Shown: one piece after another, positions 1 to 10,500 of the stretch
Position numbering within the stretch: position 1 is the stretch's first letter
Layout of the letters: the number at the start of each line of letters is the position of its first letter
Assembly (NCBI GenBank): GCA_016716235.1
Contig: JADJWS010000001.1
Coordinates: forward strand, 1,984,001 to 2,048,000
Length of the DNA: 64,000 nt
Source of the DNA: Candidatus Defluviilinea gracilis
GTDB taxonomy: Bacteria > Chloroflexota > Anaerolineae > Anaerolineales > Villigracilaceae
Reading direction: 5' to 3'
Notes under the pieces: generated by a model
Seen by the model: the letters and a program-made list of their open reading frames with translations, nothing else
Databases searched by the model: none
What the model was told of the DNA's origin: nothing
Made by a program: the position numbers and the translations under genes

Positions 1-1224
1 GACAACCTTGTCGTTGATGCTGAACGTGAAGCTCGCTCCCTGCGCGTCCACTCGCAATACATCCTCCACGTCCGGATCGTGAATGCCATCGTCTGTCCCC
101 TCCGCCAACACCGTCAATGCGGATGGCGTGCTTTTGAGAACATACCACTTCTTCGCGCGTTGTGAGATCACGAAAGCATAATACTGATCCCCCGAGCGAC
201 GGAACACCGGACCGAAATTAAAGTCACCAGTTTCAGCCGTCTTGCTCGCCGCGGCAAACGCTTTAACCTCTATGCTGACGTCGCCATAACTTTGCTTGCC
301 GGGTTCAAATACGGTCGTCTTATAGTTTGGACTTGATATTTCAACGTGATAATACTCTGGCTCGTGATACCCGATGAAAAAATTGTCGAACTTCTCCTCG
401 GGCCAACCCGTGGCAGGATTCGTAAAGTCATCGTGATAAAGTGCCGCTGTAGAATCTGGGGAGGCGGGGCCGGCAAATTTGCGAACCGTCAACTCATCGA
501 AGTGGATATGAACGGCAGTCACATCCAACGATTGAACGAAGAACCCGACCTCGCCGCTCGCATAATCCGAATCGGTCACCTGACCGACAACCTTGTCGTT
601 GATGCTGAACTTGAAGCTCGCTCCCTGCGCGTCCACGCGCAACACATCCTCCGCATCGGGGTCGTGTATGCCTTCATCGGTCCCCTCCGCCAACACCGTC
701 AAAGCGGTTGGCGAACTCTTGAGAACATACCACTTCTTCGCGCGTTGTGAGATCGCGAAAGCATAATACTGATCCCCCGAACGGCGGAACACCACGCCAA
801 AATTGAAGTCACCAGTTTCAGCCGTCTTGCTCGCCGCGGCAAACGCTTTAACCTCTATGCTGACGTCGCCATAACTTTGCTTGCCGGGTTCAAATACGGT
901 CGTCTTGTAGTTTGGACTCGAAATTTCGACGTGGTAATACTCCGGCTCGTGGTACCCAATGAAAAAATTGTCGAACTTCTCTTCGGGCCAACCCGTGGCA
1001 GGATTCGTAAAGTCATCGTGATACAGGACATTACTATCAGCCACCGTCTCGCCGTGATCATGCTCAGGTGTAGGCGTGCTTACAGCCTCTTCTGTTGGAG
1101 TCAGTGGGGATGTTTGCGTGGCTTGTCCCTCAGGGGACGCTCCTATCGAACAACTTGATAACAATACTGCGATGATCAAGAGCGATGAAAGCCAGAAATA
1201 CTTGTAGTGTACATTTCTTATCAT
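1..1224 (-). CDS. Lipoprotein with tandem 195-residue repeat domains (C-terminal part outside the window)
   Basis: The reading frame is open from an ATG at 1224 to the window edge (408 codons), so the C-terminus is missing. A hydrophobic segment ends in a lipobox with Cys25 (LLSSC), followed by a Ser/Thr/Pro linker with an HDHGE stretch. Two nearly identical domains follow, each beginning YHDDFTNPATGWPEEKFDNF; their DNA repeats with a 585-bp period (position 1 matches position 586). The beta-rich pattern (VEISSPNY, FRRSGDQYYAF, VDAQGASF, DELTVRKF) resembles a LamG/3-keto-disaccharide-hydrolase-type jelly roll, which would suggest surface glycan binding; this is inferred. GGAGTG lies upstream of the start. 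The gene is not obviously co-transcribed with the kinase gene at 1373. Confidence 0.8.
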   Translation of the reverse strand, partial: MIRNVHYKYFWLSSLLIIAVLLSSCSIGASPEGQATQTSPLTPTEEAVSTPTPEHDHGETVADSNVLYHDDFTNPATGWPEEKFDNFFIGYHEPEYYHVEISSPNYKTTVFEPGKQSYGDVSIEVKAFAAASKTAETGDFNFGVVFRRSGDQYYAFAISQRAKKWYVLKSSPTALTVLAEGTDEGIHDPDAEDVLRVDAQGASFKFSINDKVVGQVTDSDYASGEVGFFVQSLDVTAVHIHFDELTVRKFAGPASPDSTAALYHDDFTNPATGWPEEKFDNFFIGYHEPEYYHVEISSPNYKTTVFEPGKQSYGDVSIEVKAFAAASKTAETGDFNFGPVFRRSGDQYYAFVISQRAKKWYVLKSTPSALTVLAEGTDDGIHDPDVEDVLRVDAQGASFTFSINDKVV

Positions 1225-1264
1225 AGTAGCACTCCGTTACTTAACTCACCTTACGCAGTAAAGG

Positions 1265-1340
1265 TCGTAACGCGAGACTGCGAAGCGCCTCGCGTTTTAG
1301 GCTGTCCTTGCGCAAGAGCGACATAAATGTCGCGTTACGA
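1265..1340. repeat. Highly structured palindromic intergenic cassette
   Basis: The outer arms TCGTAACGCG (1265-1274) and CGCGTTACGA (1331-1340) are perfect inverted repeats. Smaller hairpins are nested inside (CGCGAG...CTCGCG, and GCGACAT next to ATGTCGC). It fills the gap between the kinase gene and the lipoprotein gene and may act as an RNA hairpin. No U-run suitable for a minus-strand terminator is seen. Confidence 0.55.
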
Positions 1341-1372
1341 GAACTGAATTGATTTCAACTGCGTAACATCAG

Positions 1373-3139
1373 TTACTTAACCTGATCGGCGGCGCAACGA
1401 AAGCCGGCAAACTTTACATAACGCTCGTCATCCGGCAGGACCGATAAACGATATGCGAGGTCGAGGATCGGCAAACCGAATCGTCCCCCGCGCAAGATTT
1501 TCGAACCGGCGGGTGTCTCTGCATACGGTTCCCCAACCCATTCCCAGACGTTACTTGCCAAGTCATACACCCCAAATGGGCTTTGATTGAAGGGCATAGA
1601 CCCAACTTCATAAGTATCCTGGCTGGGAAGGTCCAATACCTTACCTCCCGCGGTTGGATCTTCACCCCAGGGATATAAGCGCGGATTCGGACCGGACCCG
1701 CGTCCAGCCGCTTCCCATTCTGCCTCAGTTGGCAAACGCTTGTTCGCCCAAGTGCAATATGCCAATGCTTGATCCCACGTCACCCCGCGGACCGGTTGAT
1801 TCCCGGCTCCAAGTATTTCTTGTGACTGCCCGTTTGTCGCGGTTAAGAATTGTGCGTACTGGTCATACGTAGTTTGATATTTGTCGATCCAAAACCTATC
1901 TAACAATACCTCTTTTGGAGGGCTGTGATAATCATCTCCAGCCAACGAACCGACCACATACGTGTCGGAGGGAATCTCCGCCATCCCTTCCGCGCTGGGA
2001 AGGTCCCCGGTTGCAGACGCTGGGCCGCTCACTGGCGTTTCATTGTTCACGGGAGTTTCAACCGCCCCGGTTAGCCGCGAGAATAAGAAGAACGCGCCGA
2101 TCAACAGCGTGATCAATCCTATAACAAAAAAGGCTCCCACTCCGATCCATACATTCTTGCGTGAGGCTGTCATTTGAGCTTGCGGTGCGGCGATCTGAGG
2201 CGCTGATCCGTACACATTGCTGTGCACACTTTTTGCCTCTTCGGGGAGCGCATTGATGATCGTCTCCGCCTCTCGGCTCATGCCAATGGCAAGATAAAAA
2301 TCAACTGCCATATTGCTCGACGTCGGATAACGGTCCTCGGGCTTTTTGGTAAGCGCTCGGTCGATCACTTTTTGAACGGCTGGAGAAATGCCGGAGATAG
2401 GCGGAGGCGGATCGTTGATCTGTTTGTAGATCACGGTCAATGAACTGTCTGCCTCGAACGGAACGCGCCCTGCCAGCATTTCATACAATACGATGCCCAG
2501 CGAGTAAATGTCTGTCCGGTGGTCTATCGAATCGCCCCGCGCCTGTTCCGGTGACATGTAAGCGGGCGTCCCGCTGACCATGCCTGAGGCGGTCTGAGAG
2601 GCTGAATTGGCAATGCGAACCAGCCCGAAGTCGGTGAGAATCGCTTCGACGTCGTTCGTGAGCGGTTGGTCGAGAGGAATCTCCCCCGTCTTTTTATGGA
2701 GGAGGATGTTCCCCGGTTTGATGTCTCTGTGGATCACGCCCTGCTCGTGCGCATAATCCAGCGAGGCGGTCAATGCCTTGAGGAGCCGTGCCACTTGATG
2801 AGGTTGAATCCGCTCGTTGCGCCCATGCAATTCACGCAGGTAGGATGCAAGCGTCGGTCCCTTCAGGTATTCCATGACAATGTAGGGATGCCCATCCACC
2901 GCGTCGAAATCGTAGATTTGAACGATATTGGGATGCCTCAACCCCGCGACAACTCTCGCCTCGCGGTGAAAGCGCGCCAGCAGGTCTGAGTTTTCCTCAA
3001 TGTAGCTATGCAATACTTTTACGGCGACTTGCCTGTCCAGGGTAAGGTGCGTGCCAAGATACACCTCAGCCATACCCCCGTGCGCAAGGTATTTATCTAT
3101 TCGAACTCTGCCAATCGTTTTGCCAAGCCAGTCTGGCAT
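1373..3139 (-). CDS. Membrane Ser/Thr protein kinase with extracellular SUMF1-like domain
   Basis: A 588-residue Hanks-type kinase. The N-terminal kinase domain has a glycine loop (HGGMAEVYLG, residues 20-29), Lys41, HRDIKPGN (137-144, catalytic Asp139), DFG (170-172) and the activation-segment end GTPAYMSPE (190-198). One membrane helix lies at about 330-356. The exterior part, about 385-588, is a SUMF1/formylglycine-generating-enzyme fold (RLPTEAEWEAAGRG, GVYDLASNVWEWV, GFRCAAD). The Cys pair that catalyses formylglycine formation in true FGEs is not seen near the C-terminus (YRLSVLPDD in its place), so the outer domain is more likely a ligand sensor. No Shine-Dalgarno is visible; TATAAT lies 7 nt before the ATG, so the mRNA may be leaderless. 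It is divergent from the gene at 3265. Confidence 0.93.
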   Translation of the reverse strand: MPDWLGKTIGRVRIDKYLAHGGMAEVYLGTHLTLDRQVAVKVLHSYIEENSDLLARFHREARVVAGLRHPNIVQIYDFDAVDGHPYIVMEYLKGPTLASYLRELHGRNERIQPHQVARLLKALTASLDYAHEQGVIHRDIKPGNILLHKKTGEIPLDQPLTNDVEAILTDFGLVRIANSASQTASGMVSGTPAYMSPEQARGDSIDHRTDIYSLGIVLYEMLAGRVPFEADSSLTVIYKQINDPPPPISGISPAVQKVIDRALTKKPEDRYPTSSNMAVDFYLAIGMSREAETIINALPEEAKSVHSNVYGSAPQIAAPQAQMTASRKNVWIGVGAFFVIGLITLLIGAFFLFSRLTGAVETPVNNETPVSGPASATGDLPSAEGMAEIPSDTYVVGSLAGDDYHSPPKEVLLDRFWIDKYQTTYDQYAQFLTATNGQSQEILGAGNQPVRGVTWDQALAYCTWANKRLPTEAEWEAAGRGSGPNPRLYPWGEDPTAGGKVLDLPSQDTYEVGSMPFNQSPFGVYDLASNVWEWVGEPYAETPAGSKILRGGRFGLPILDLAYRLSVLPDDERYVKFAGFRCAADQVK

Positions 3140-3146
3140 ATAAAAG

Positions 3147-3152
3147 ATTATA
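3147..3152 (-). promoter_or_regulatory. -10 box of the kinase gene (leaderless layout)
   Basis: TATAAT on the minus strand ends 7 nt before the kinase ATG. There is no Shine-Dalgarno, and the start of transcription would fall at or near the A of the ATG. Confidence 0.6.
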
Positions 3153-3251
3153 CAGCATGAAACGGACTATTTTTGTCCGAAAAAATGGCAATAGAGTTCC
3201 AATTAGCGCGTGCTGGGCTGCTTAACAACCAAATGGAAATGCGTTCTGACA

Positions 3252-3257
3252 TATAAT
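3252..3257 (+). promoter_or_regulatory. -10 box of the FAD oxidoreductase gene (leaderless layout)
   Basis: TATAAT is followed by 7 nt (CCCCGCA) and then the ATG at 3265, with no Shine-Dalgarno. It faces away from the kinase -10 box about 100 bp away, so the 125-bp intergenic region carries a divergent promoter pair. Confidence 0.6.
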
Positions 3258-3264
3258 CCCCGCA

Positions 3265-4764
3265 ATGGACGAACACTACGACGCCATCATCATCGGCGGG
3301 GGAGTGGCAGGACTCACCGCCGCGCTCCACCTCGCCGAACGCGGACTCAAGCCGCTCCTCCTCGAAGCGGATGAACGCGCAGGCGGAAGATTGTCGGGCA
3401 AAGACGAGATCAACATCAACGGGTGGAAATTCCCAAACGAACATGGCGTGCATGGCATCTGGTCGTCGTATTTGAATCTCAAAACGATGTTGCGGCGGCA
3501 GGGGATCATTGACCGCCTCATCCCTGCCAACGACGAGCAATGGATCTATCGTCAAAACAATTTTATCGGGCGCGTGAATATCGGCTCGATGATTCGCAAC
3601 AGCATCCTGCCTGCGCCGCTTCATTATCTGCCGTTGTTATTCCATCCAAAATTTATGTGGATGCTCAGCCTCAGCGATTGGGCGTCGCTGTTCCATGTGT
3701 GGGGCACGCTCCTCATGTCCATCGGCATCGATCCGTTCGTGGAAGACCAGCCGCTCGAAGGGCTCACGTTTGGCAAATCGCTCAAGCGTTGGGGTCCCGC
3801 ATTCCGCGCGTTGTTCTTCGGTCTCACGCGCAACGGGCTCTCCACAAATCCCGACGATGTTCCGCTCGCGGGCTTCCTCGCCTTCCTCCGTTTTTACACG
3901 GTGATGCGGCGCGACGCGTGGCGCTTCGATTATCTTCCCAACGGCGGCGGCGACGTGTGCGAAAAATTGTCGGCGAAGATCATGCAACACGGAGGCGCGC
4001 TCAGGTTCAAGTCGCGTGTGAAGCGTGTTGAAAAAGATGATGATTGGATTACGCACTACGAGTCAGATGGAATCCCCTCTTCGACTCGTTCCCGCTTCGT
4101 CATCCTCGCTTCCGACTCCCCTTCGGCTGAATCGCTCATCCTCAACAGTTTCCACACTGACGGTTTGTTCTTCCCACATGGACTCGCCCACGTGGTGATT
4201 CGATTATGGTTTAGCAAACAACCGCGCAAACATCCCGAAGCGGGAATTTTCAGCGGCGACTTTGTGATGCACAATTTTTTCTGGCTCGATAAAATTTACG
4301 ACGAGTATCGCGCGTGGAGCAACGAGACGGGCGGCGCGTGCATCGAAGTCCACGTGTACGGACCCGAGGACGTGTTGCAACAAACCGACGCCGTTCTGCT
4401 GACAACTGTGTTGACGGATTTTTATCGCGCGTTCCCCGAATTGAAGGGACATCTCATCAAGCCGCATCTGCAACGCAACGCCGCGACCCATACATTGCCC
4501 GCGTTGGGCGCGCGCGGCACGCATCTTGGTGTTGAAACGCCATGGGAAAATTTTTTCTGCGCGGGTGATTGGGTGCGGCATGAAACTCCCGCCTTCTTTT
4601 TAGAACGCGCCTGCGTGACGGGACTCGAAGCCGCGAACCGCGTGTTATCGTCCTGCGGAAAAGAATCGTTTGACGCGCAACCCTATCCGCCCGCCGAACC
4701 GCTCGCCGCATGGATCGAAGCGATGATGATGAGGGGGAGACGGCGTAAAAAACGCAGGTTGTAA
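3265..4764 (+). CDS. FAD-dependent oxidoreductase, amine oxidase/phytoene desaturase-like
   Basis: A 499-residue flavoprotein. The N-terminus has the dinucleotide-binding motif IIGGGVAGLTAALHLAERG (residues 9-27), followed by the acidic residue of LLLEA and a GGR loop, as in phytoene desaturases, squalene-type dehydrogenases and protoporphyrinogen oxidases. The C-terminal FAD segment is FFCAGDWVRHETPAFFLERA. The middle region, with several aromatic hydrophobic stretches, would form the substrate channel. Sequence alone does not show which isoprenoid or amine is oxidised, and no carotenoid genes lie nearby. The ATG at 3265 is preferred because the TATAAT box lies 7 nt upstream. The C-terminus is basic (RGRRRKKRRL), which may anchor it to membrane. 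Confidence 0.85.
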   Translation: MDEHYDAIIIGGGVAGLTAALHLAERGLKPLLLEADERAGGRLSGKDEININGWKFPNEHGVHGIWSSYLNLKTMLRRQGIIDRLIPANDEQWIYRQNNFIGRVNIGSMIRNSILPAPLHYLPLLFHPKFMWMLSLSDWASLFHVWGTLLMSIGIDPFVEDQPLEGLTFGKSLKRWGPAFRALFFGLTRNGLSTNPDDVPLAGFLAFLRFYTVMRRDAWRFDYLPNGGGDVCEKLSAKIMQHGGALRFKSRVKRVEKDDDWITHYESDGIPSSTRSRFVILASDSPSAESLILNSFHTDGLFFPHGLAHVVIRLWFSKQPRKHPEAGIFSGDFVMHNFFWLDKIYDEYRAWSNETGGACIEVHVYGPEDVLQQTDAVLLTTVLTDFYRAFPELKGHLIKPHLQRNAATHTLPALGARGTHLGVETPWENFFCAGDWVRHETPAFFLERACVTGLEAANRVLSSCGKESFDAQPYPPAEPLAAWIEAMMMRGRRRKKRRL

Positions 4765-4832
4765 CTTTCCTGTTCTGCTGGCAGGTCTCTCCTGTGCTAC
4801 ACTGCGCCACATCCGGTCTATGGCAAAAGACA

Positions 4833-6008
4833 ATGCGCAAGTCAACAAAATTATTAAATAGAATTTCTTTTCTGTTCGTTTGGTTTACGCTCATCGTTGG
4901 GCAATCTTGCGCCGCGCCCGCCGCGTTGGCGGCGCAGGACAAATGGACAGTGATGGTGTACATGGTGGGGGATAATGAATTGGAAGAGTATGTGATCCCG
5001 GATATTGAAGATGAACTTGCTAGTACAGGATCGAGTCAGGATGTCAATGTTCTCGTGTTGGCAGACCGCGCCCCAGGGTACGATATCAGTCAAGGCGATT
5101 GGCAGACAACGAAGTTGTTTTACGTTACACAAGGGATGACCGCAGATTCGGCGAACGCGGTAGCGGATTGGGGTGAGAGAAATATGGGCGACGCGCAAAC
5201 TTTGATCGAATTTATCGCCTGGTCGAAAGCCAACTATCCTGCCGATCACTACGCGTTATATTTTTGGGATCACGGTTGGAGTTGGCATCCCGGCTGGGTT
5301 CTGATCGACGAGACGGACGGCGACACGCTCGATTACGACGAATTGAAAAACGCCATTCCATCTTTAGGCTTTATCGATGTGGTGGGTTATGACGGATGCA
5401 ACATGGCGTCTCTTGAAATGTTGCAGGTTTGGCGCGGGTACAGCACAGCCCTGACCAGTTCGCAGGAATACGTGGAGGACTATGGAATTGAATATGATGT
5501 TCTCCTTGCCGAATTACTTGCCAACCCAAATATGAACGCCGATGACGTGGCGATTGCCACCAGCCAGAGCGCAATATACGATAAGACCTGGTCTGCGCTT
5601 GCTACTGATGCCCGTCTCGATACGCTTCTTGCCGCTGTGGACGACTGGTCTATCGCTTTGCTGAACGGATTGCCCGAGAACCGCGCGGAGTATCAACGCG
5701 CGTTCGAAGCCACGCAGTCTTTTTGGGATGCGCCAATGGACAAAGACTTGTATGATATGGCGTATGAATTGGAGCGTAATGTAGCCGATCGGGAAATAAA
5801 AACCAAGAGTCAGGCGGTGATGGATGCGGTCCGGCAGGTGGTCTTGTTTGAAAAACGCGCTGAAGAATATAGCGGCGCGAACGGCATCACGATCTATCAT
5901 ATTTCAACGGCTTCCGAAAAAGACCCCGACTATCTTTACTATCGTTCAATGATCGATCTCGCTATCCAAACCTCATGGGATGAGTTTCTAGACTCGTATG
6001 CAAGATAA
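4833..6008 (+). CDS. Secreted clostripain-family (C11) cysteine peptidase
   Basis: The predicted product is 391 residues from the ATG at 4833; an in-frame ATG at 4794 would add 13 residues that do not look like part of the signal. A signal peptide (RKSTKLLNRISFLFVWFTL...) ends near a CAAPAALAA segment. The mature part begins WTVMVYMVGDNELEEYV, the usual start of peptidase family C11. The catalytic His is in FWDHGWSW and the catalytic Cys in VGYDGCNMASLEM. Members cleave after basic residues, mostly Arg, and act outside the cell. It is followed by a strong hairpin (6066-6102) facing the convergent kbl gene. Confidence 0.88.
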   Translation: MRKSTKLLNRISFLFVWFTLIVGQSCAAPAALAAQDKWTVMVYMVGDNELEEYVIPDIEDELASTGSSQDVNVLVLADRAPGYDISQGDWQTTKLFYVTQGMTADSANAVADWGERNMGDAQTLIEFIAWSKANYPADHYALYFWDHGWSWHPGWVLIDETDGDTLDYDELKNAIPSLGFIDVVGYDGCNMASLEMLQVWRGYSTALTSSQEYVEDYGIEYDVLLAELLANPNMNADDVAIATSQSAIYDKTWSALATDARLDTLLAAVDDWSIALLNGLPENRAEYQRAFEATQSFWDAPMDKDLYDMAYELERNVADREIKTKSQAVMDAVRQVVLFEKRAEEYSGANGITIYHISTASEKDPDYLYYRSMIDLAIQTSWDEFLDSYAR

Positions 6009-6065
6009 TTCTTGCGCGCGTACGTGCCGTCAGAGTAGGTAGATAGGTAAACAGGTAGACACGTA

Positions 6066-6102
6066 GACACGACCTCCGAGTTTTTGACTTGGAGGTCGTG
6101 TC
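6066..6102. terminator. Bidirectional hairpin between the convergent C11 peptidase and kbl genes
   Basis: Arms of 15 bp (GACACGACCTCCGAG and CTTGGAGGTCGTGTC, one G-T wobble) surround a TTTTTGA loop. It is preceded by short GTAGACA repeats. No long U-run follows, so it may be a transcription-stopping hairpin or one more cassette of the type found elsewhere in the window. Confidence 0.6.
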
Positions 6103-6138
6103 CACTGATGACTGATAACTGATCACTTTCTCACCGAC

Positions 6139-7323
<1,185 letters not shown>

Positions 7324-7337
7324 GGGAACTCCTGCTA

Positions 7338-7400
7338 AAAAGAGAGTAGAGAATTAGAGATTGGAGAATTGTAAACCGTAATTTGTAATTGGTAATTCAA
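7338..7400. repeat. Intergenic cassettes of GAGAATTAGAGATT and TAATTGGTAATT type
   Basis: Between kbl and the cyclase gene lie short degenerate words (AGAGTAGAGAATTAGAGATTGGAG, then TAATTTGTAATTGGTAATT). The same words recur at 15625-15671, 28003-28026, 28394-28420 and 40159-40197. Confidence 0.5.
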
Positions 7401-7507
7401 CGCGCCTTTATCTGCGCAGAGATTATAGCAACTTTCACCTCTTCACCTGTCATCATTTTTAGCGAAAGCCGTCATGAAAAAAGAATACATTTCCAACAGT
7501 CCCTCTG

Positions 7508-7513
7508 TATAAT
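7508..7513 (+). promoter_or_regulatory. -10 box of the cyclase-ATPase-TPR gene
   Basis: TATAAT lies 11 nt before the ATG at 7525. The transcript leader would be only a few nucleotides and holds no Shine-Dalgarno. Confidence 0.5.
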
Positions 7514-7524
7514 TCGTTCATTCT

Positions 7525-10500
7525 ATGAATGCCAAAGCCATCCCCGAGCAGATCACCGATCTCAAAACCGCCATCGCCGCGCAGGAAACCATGCGCTCAA
7601 CACTGGGGGATGCTGTGGTGGATACCACCCTCGCCGTCTTGCGCGGACAGTTGGATGAACTGGAGCGGCAATCTGCCCAGCAGGATGCGGCGAATCAAGC
7701 CCGACGGCGGCTGGTCTCAGTCCTCTTTGCCGATATCTCAGGGTTTACCGCGCTCTCCGAAACCATGGACGCGGAAGATGTGGCGAACCTCGTCAATCAC
7801 TTGTGGATTCGCGCCGACCGCGTCATTCAAGAATATGGCGGGCATATCGACAAACACATCGGCGATTCGGTCATGGCGATCTGGGGCGCCGATGCCGCCC
7901 GCGAGGACGATGCCGAACGCGCCATCCGCGCCGCGTTAAAGATGCAGGAAATTTTCAAAGAGAATGCGGGCAACATGTCTATTAGTTTGAAGGTGGGAAT
8001 TAATAGCGGGCAAGTCTTATTGAGTTCTATCGGCACGCAGGGCGAATTCACCGCAATGGGAGATACGGTGAACACGGCGAGTCGTTTGGTTACCTCGGCA
8101 GGCGGGAACCAGATTTTGATCTCCTACGATACCTATCAGCTCGTGCGCGGGGTGTTCGATGTGCAAATTCAGACCCCGATTACTGTCAAAGGCAAAGCGG
8201 AGCCGTTGCAGACGTATGTGGTACAGCGCGTCCGCCCGCGGGCGTTCAGGCTGGGGAGACGCGGCGTCGAAGGCGTATCCACTCGAATGGTCGGGCGCGA
8301 AGCGGAATTCTCCATCATCAAACAGGCGCTCGAGCAGTGCGCGACGAATCAACGCGTTACGCTGGCGGTCGTCAAAGGCGACGCGGGTTTGGGGAAGAGT
8401 CGTTTGATCTACGAATTCGAAGCCTGGCTCGATACTCACCCGACAGATTTCTTTTTGTTCAAGGGACGCGCGGACGAGGAGACAACCAGCTTGCCATACA
8501 GTTTATTACGCGACGTGTTAAGTGAACGGTTTCAGATTTTGGACAGCGACACGCAGGCGGAAGCGCGCGATAAATTGCGAAAAGGCATGACCGAGATGAT
8601 CGGCGAGGGGAGCGAGGAACGCGCCGCGTTCATCGGCGAGTTGATCGGGTTTGATTTTTCAGAGAGCGAATTTTTGCGCGGTATTCGCAACGATGCGCGA
8701 CAGATTCGCGCGCGGTCATTTAGCCATCTCGCGCAATTTTTTGCCGGGGTTGCCCGCGAATTTCCCATTGTGATCTTGCTTGATGATATTCACTGGGCAG
8801 ATAACGGCTCGCTTGAGTTGATTGACTATCTTGCGAAATTGGATTCCGCCCTGCCTCTGTTCATTTTGTGCACGGCGCGTCCGATCCTGGATGAAATACA
8901 CCCAAATTGGGGCGCGGATTTTCCGTTGAGCGAGATCATTGCCATCAAATCGCTGGATATCGAATCGAGCCGCGCATTGGCAAGCAACATTTTGCAAAAC
9001 GTCAACGACCTGCCGCGCGAACTGGTTGAAACGGTGGCAAAGAACGCGGAGGGGAATCCGTTTTACCTGGAAGAATTGATCAAGGTGTTGATCGAAGATG
9101 GAGTGATTGTGAAAGGGGATGAAGCCTGGCAGATCGTGCCGCAACGGCTTACGCAAATGCGCGTTCCTGCCACATTGACCGGTGTGTTGCAGGCGCGTCT
9201 CGACCGACTCCCTTCCACCGAAAGCGACGTACTCGAGCGCGCCGCCGTGATCGGGCGCACCTTTTGGGATGCGGCAGTTGAAGCCATGCGCGGCTCCGAG
9301 GCTGCGCGGGCGCTGGCGGGCGGTCACGATGTTCATTCCGCGCTCACAGCCCTGCGCACGAAGGAATTGGTGTTTTCCCACCAGCCATCTGCCTTTGCAG
9401 GAGCGCAGGAGTTTATTTTCAAACATGCCATCCTGCGCGAGGTGACGTACGAGCGCGTGCTCAAAGCCCGGCGCAAACTGTATCATCGCATGGCGGCAGA
9501 TTGGCTGATCCAACAAAGCGGCGAACGGATCGGCGAGTATCTCGGCTTGATCGCCCAGCATTACGAACTGGCAGGCGACACCACGCGGGCGGTGGACTTT
9601 CTCGAACGCGCGGCGGACCAATCTCTGCGGCTGAGCGCGTACCACGAGGCATTATCCGCCTCGGAGCGGGCGTTGGCGATCATTGCCGCATCGGAGGATA
9701 AAAACCCCGCCATGCGGGCGCTCATGCTTTTTCATATCGGCGCATCCTGTCTCTGGCTGACGGATTACCCCACTGCCAAGGCGCGCTTCGAGGAATGTAT
9801 CGCGCTGGCTCATTCGGCGGGCGACCATGCCCTGAAGGCAAAGGCATTAGCCCGCCTCGGGCGCATCGGCTTGGAGCAAAATAATGTTGACGTGAGCCAA
9901 ACCTGTTTTCAGCAAAGTCTTGCCATCGCGCGCGAGTTGAACGATCTCGACCTCACCGCCTATGCTCTGGCGAGTTTGGGCTACATTTATCACTATCAGG
10001 GGCTTTACGAAGAGGCGGAGCAGTTTGGCAGAGAAAGTTACGCGATTACCGAAAAAACAGGCGATGCCATTGCGCAGGCGTTTTCATTGAATATGCTGGC
10101 AATGAGCAGTGTCAACCGCGGCGACTACGAATCGTCCCAACGGTATCACCTGCAAGCGATCGGGATCTGCAAAACCTCCGGCGACCGGTACGGGTTGGCG
10201 CGCGCCGAAAGTAACCTGAGCGAGTTACTGCGAATTCAAAAACGCTATGCCGAAGCCAGACTGCACACGGTGGAGGGGATCAAGATCACCCGCGAACTTG
10301 GCAACCGCTACGCGCTTTCGATCATGCTCGTCAATCTCGCGTATTCTCAGGCGGGGCTGGGTGAAATTCGCGAAGCCTATGCGTCGGTGCGCGAGGCGTT
10401 GCAACTCAACATCGAAAACGACCTCGGCTCGTGGATCATCTTTTCACTGGTTGGCTATGCTTATGTCTTGCGCGTTGAAGGACAACGCGAACGAGCCTTG

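Noticed and set aside
346..750. Open frame of 134 codons on the plus strand
   Set aside because: It is antisense to the repeat lipoprotein, whose signal peptide and repeated domains show clear coding character.
8716..9645. Open frame of 309 codons on the minus strand
   Set aside because: It is a shadow of the cyclase-ATPase-TPR gene; the plus-strand product has conserved motifs throughout.
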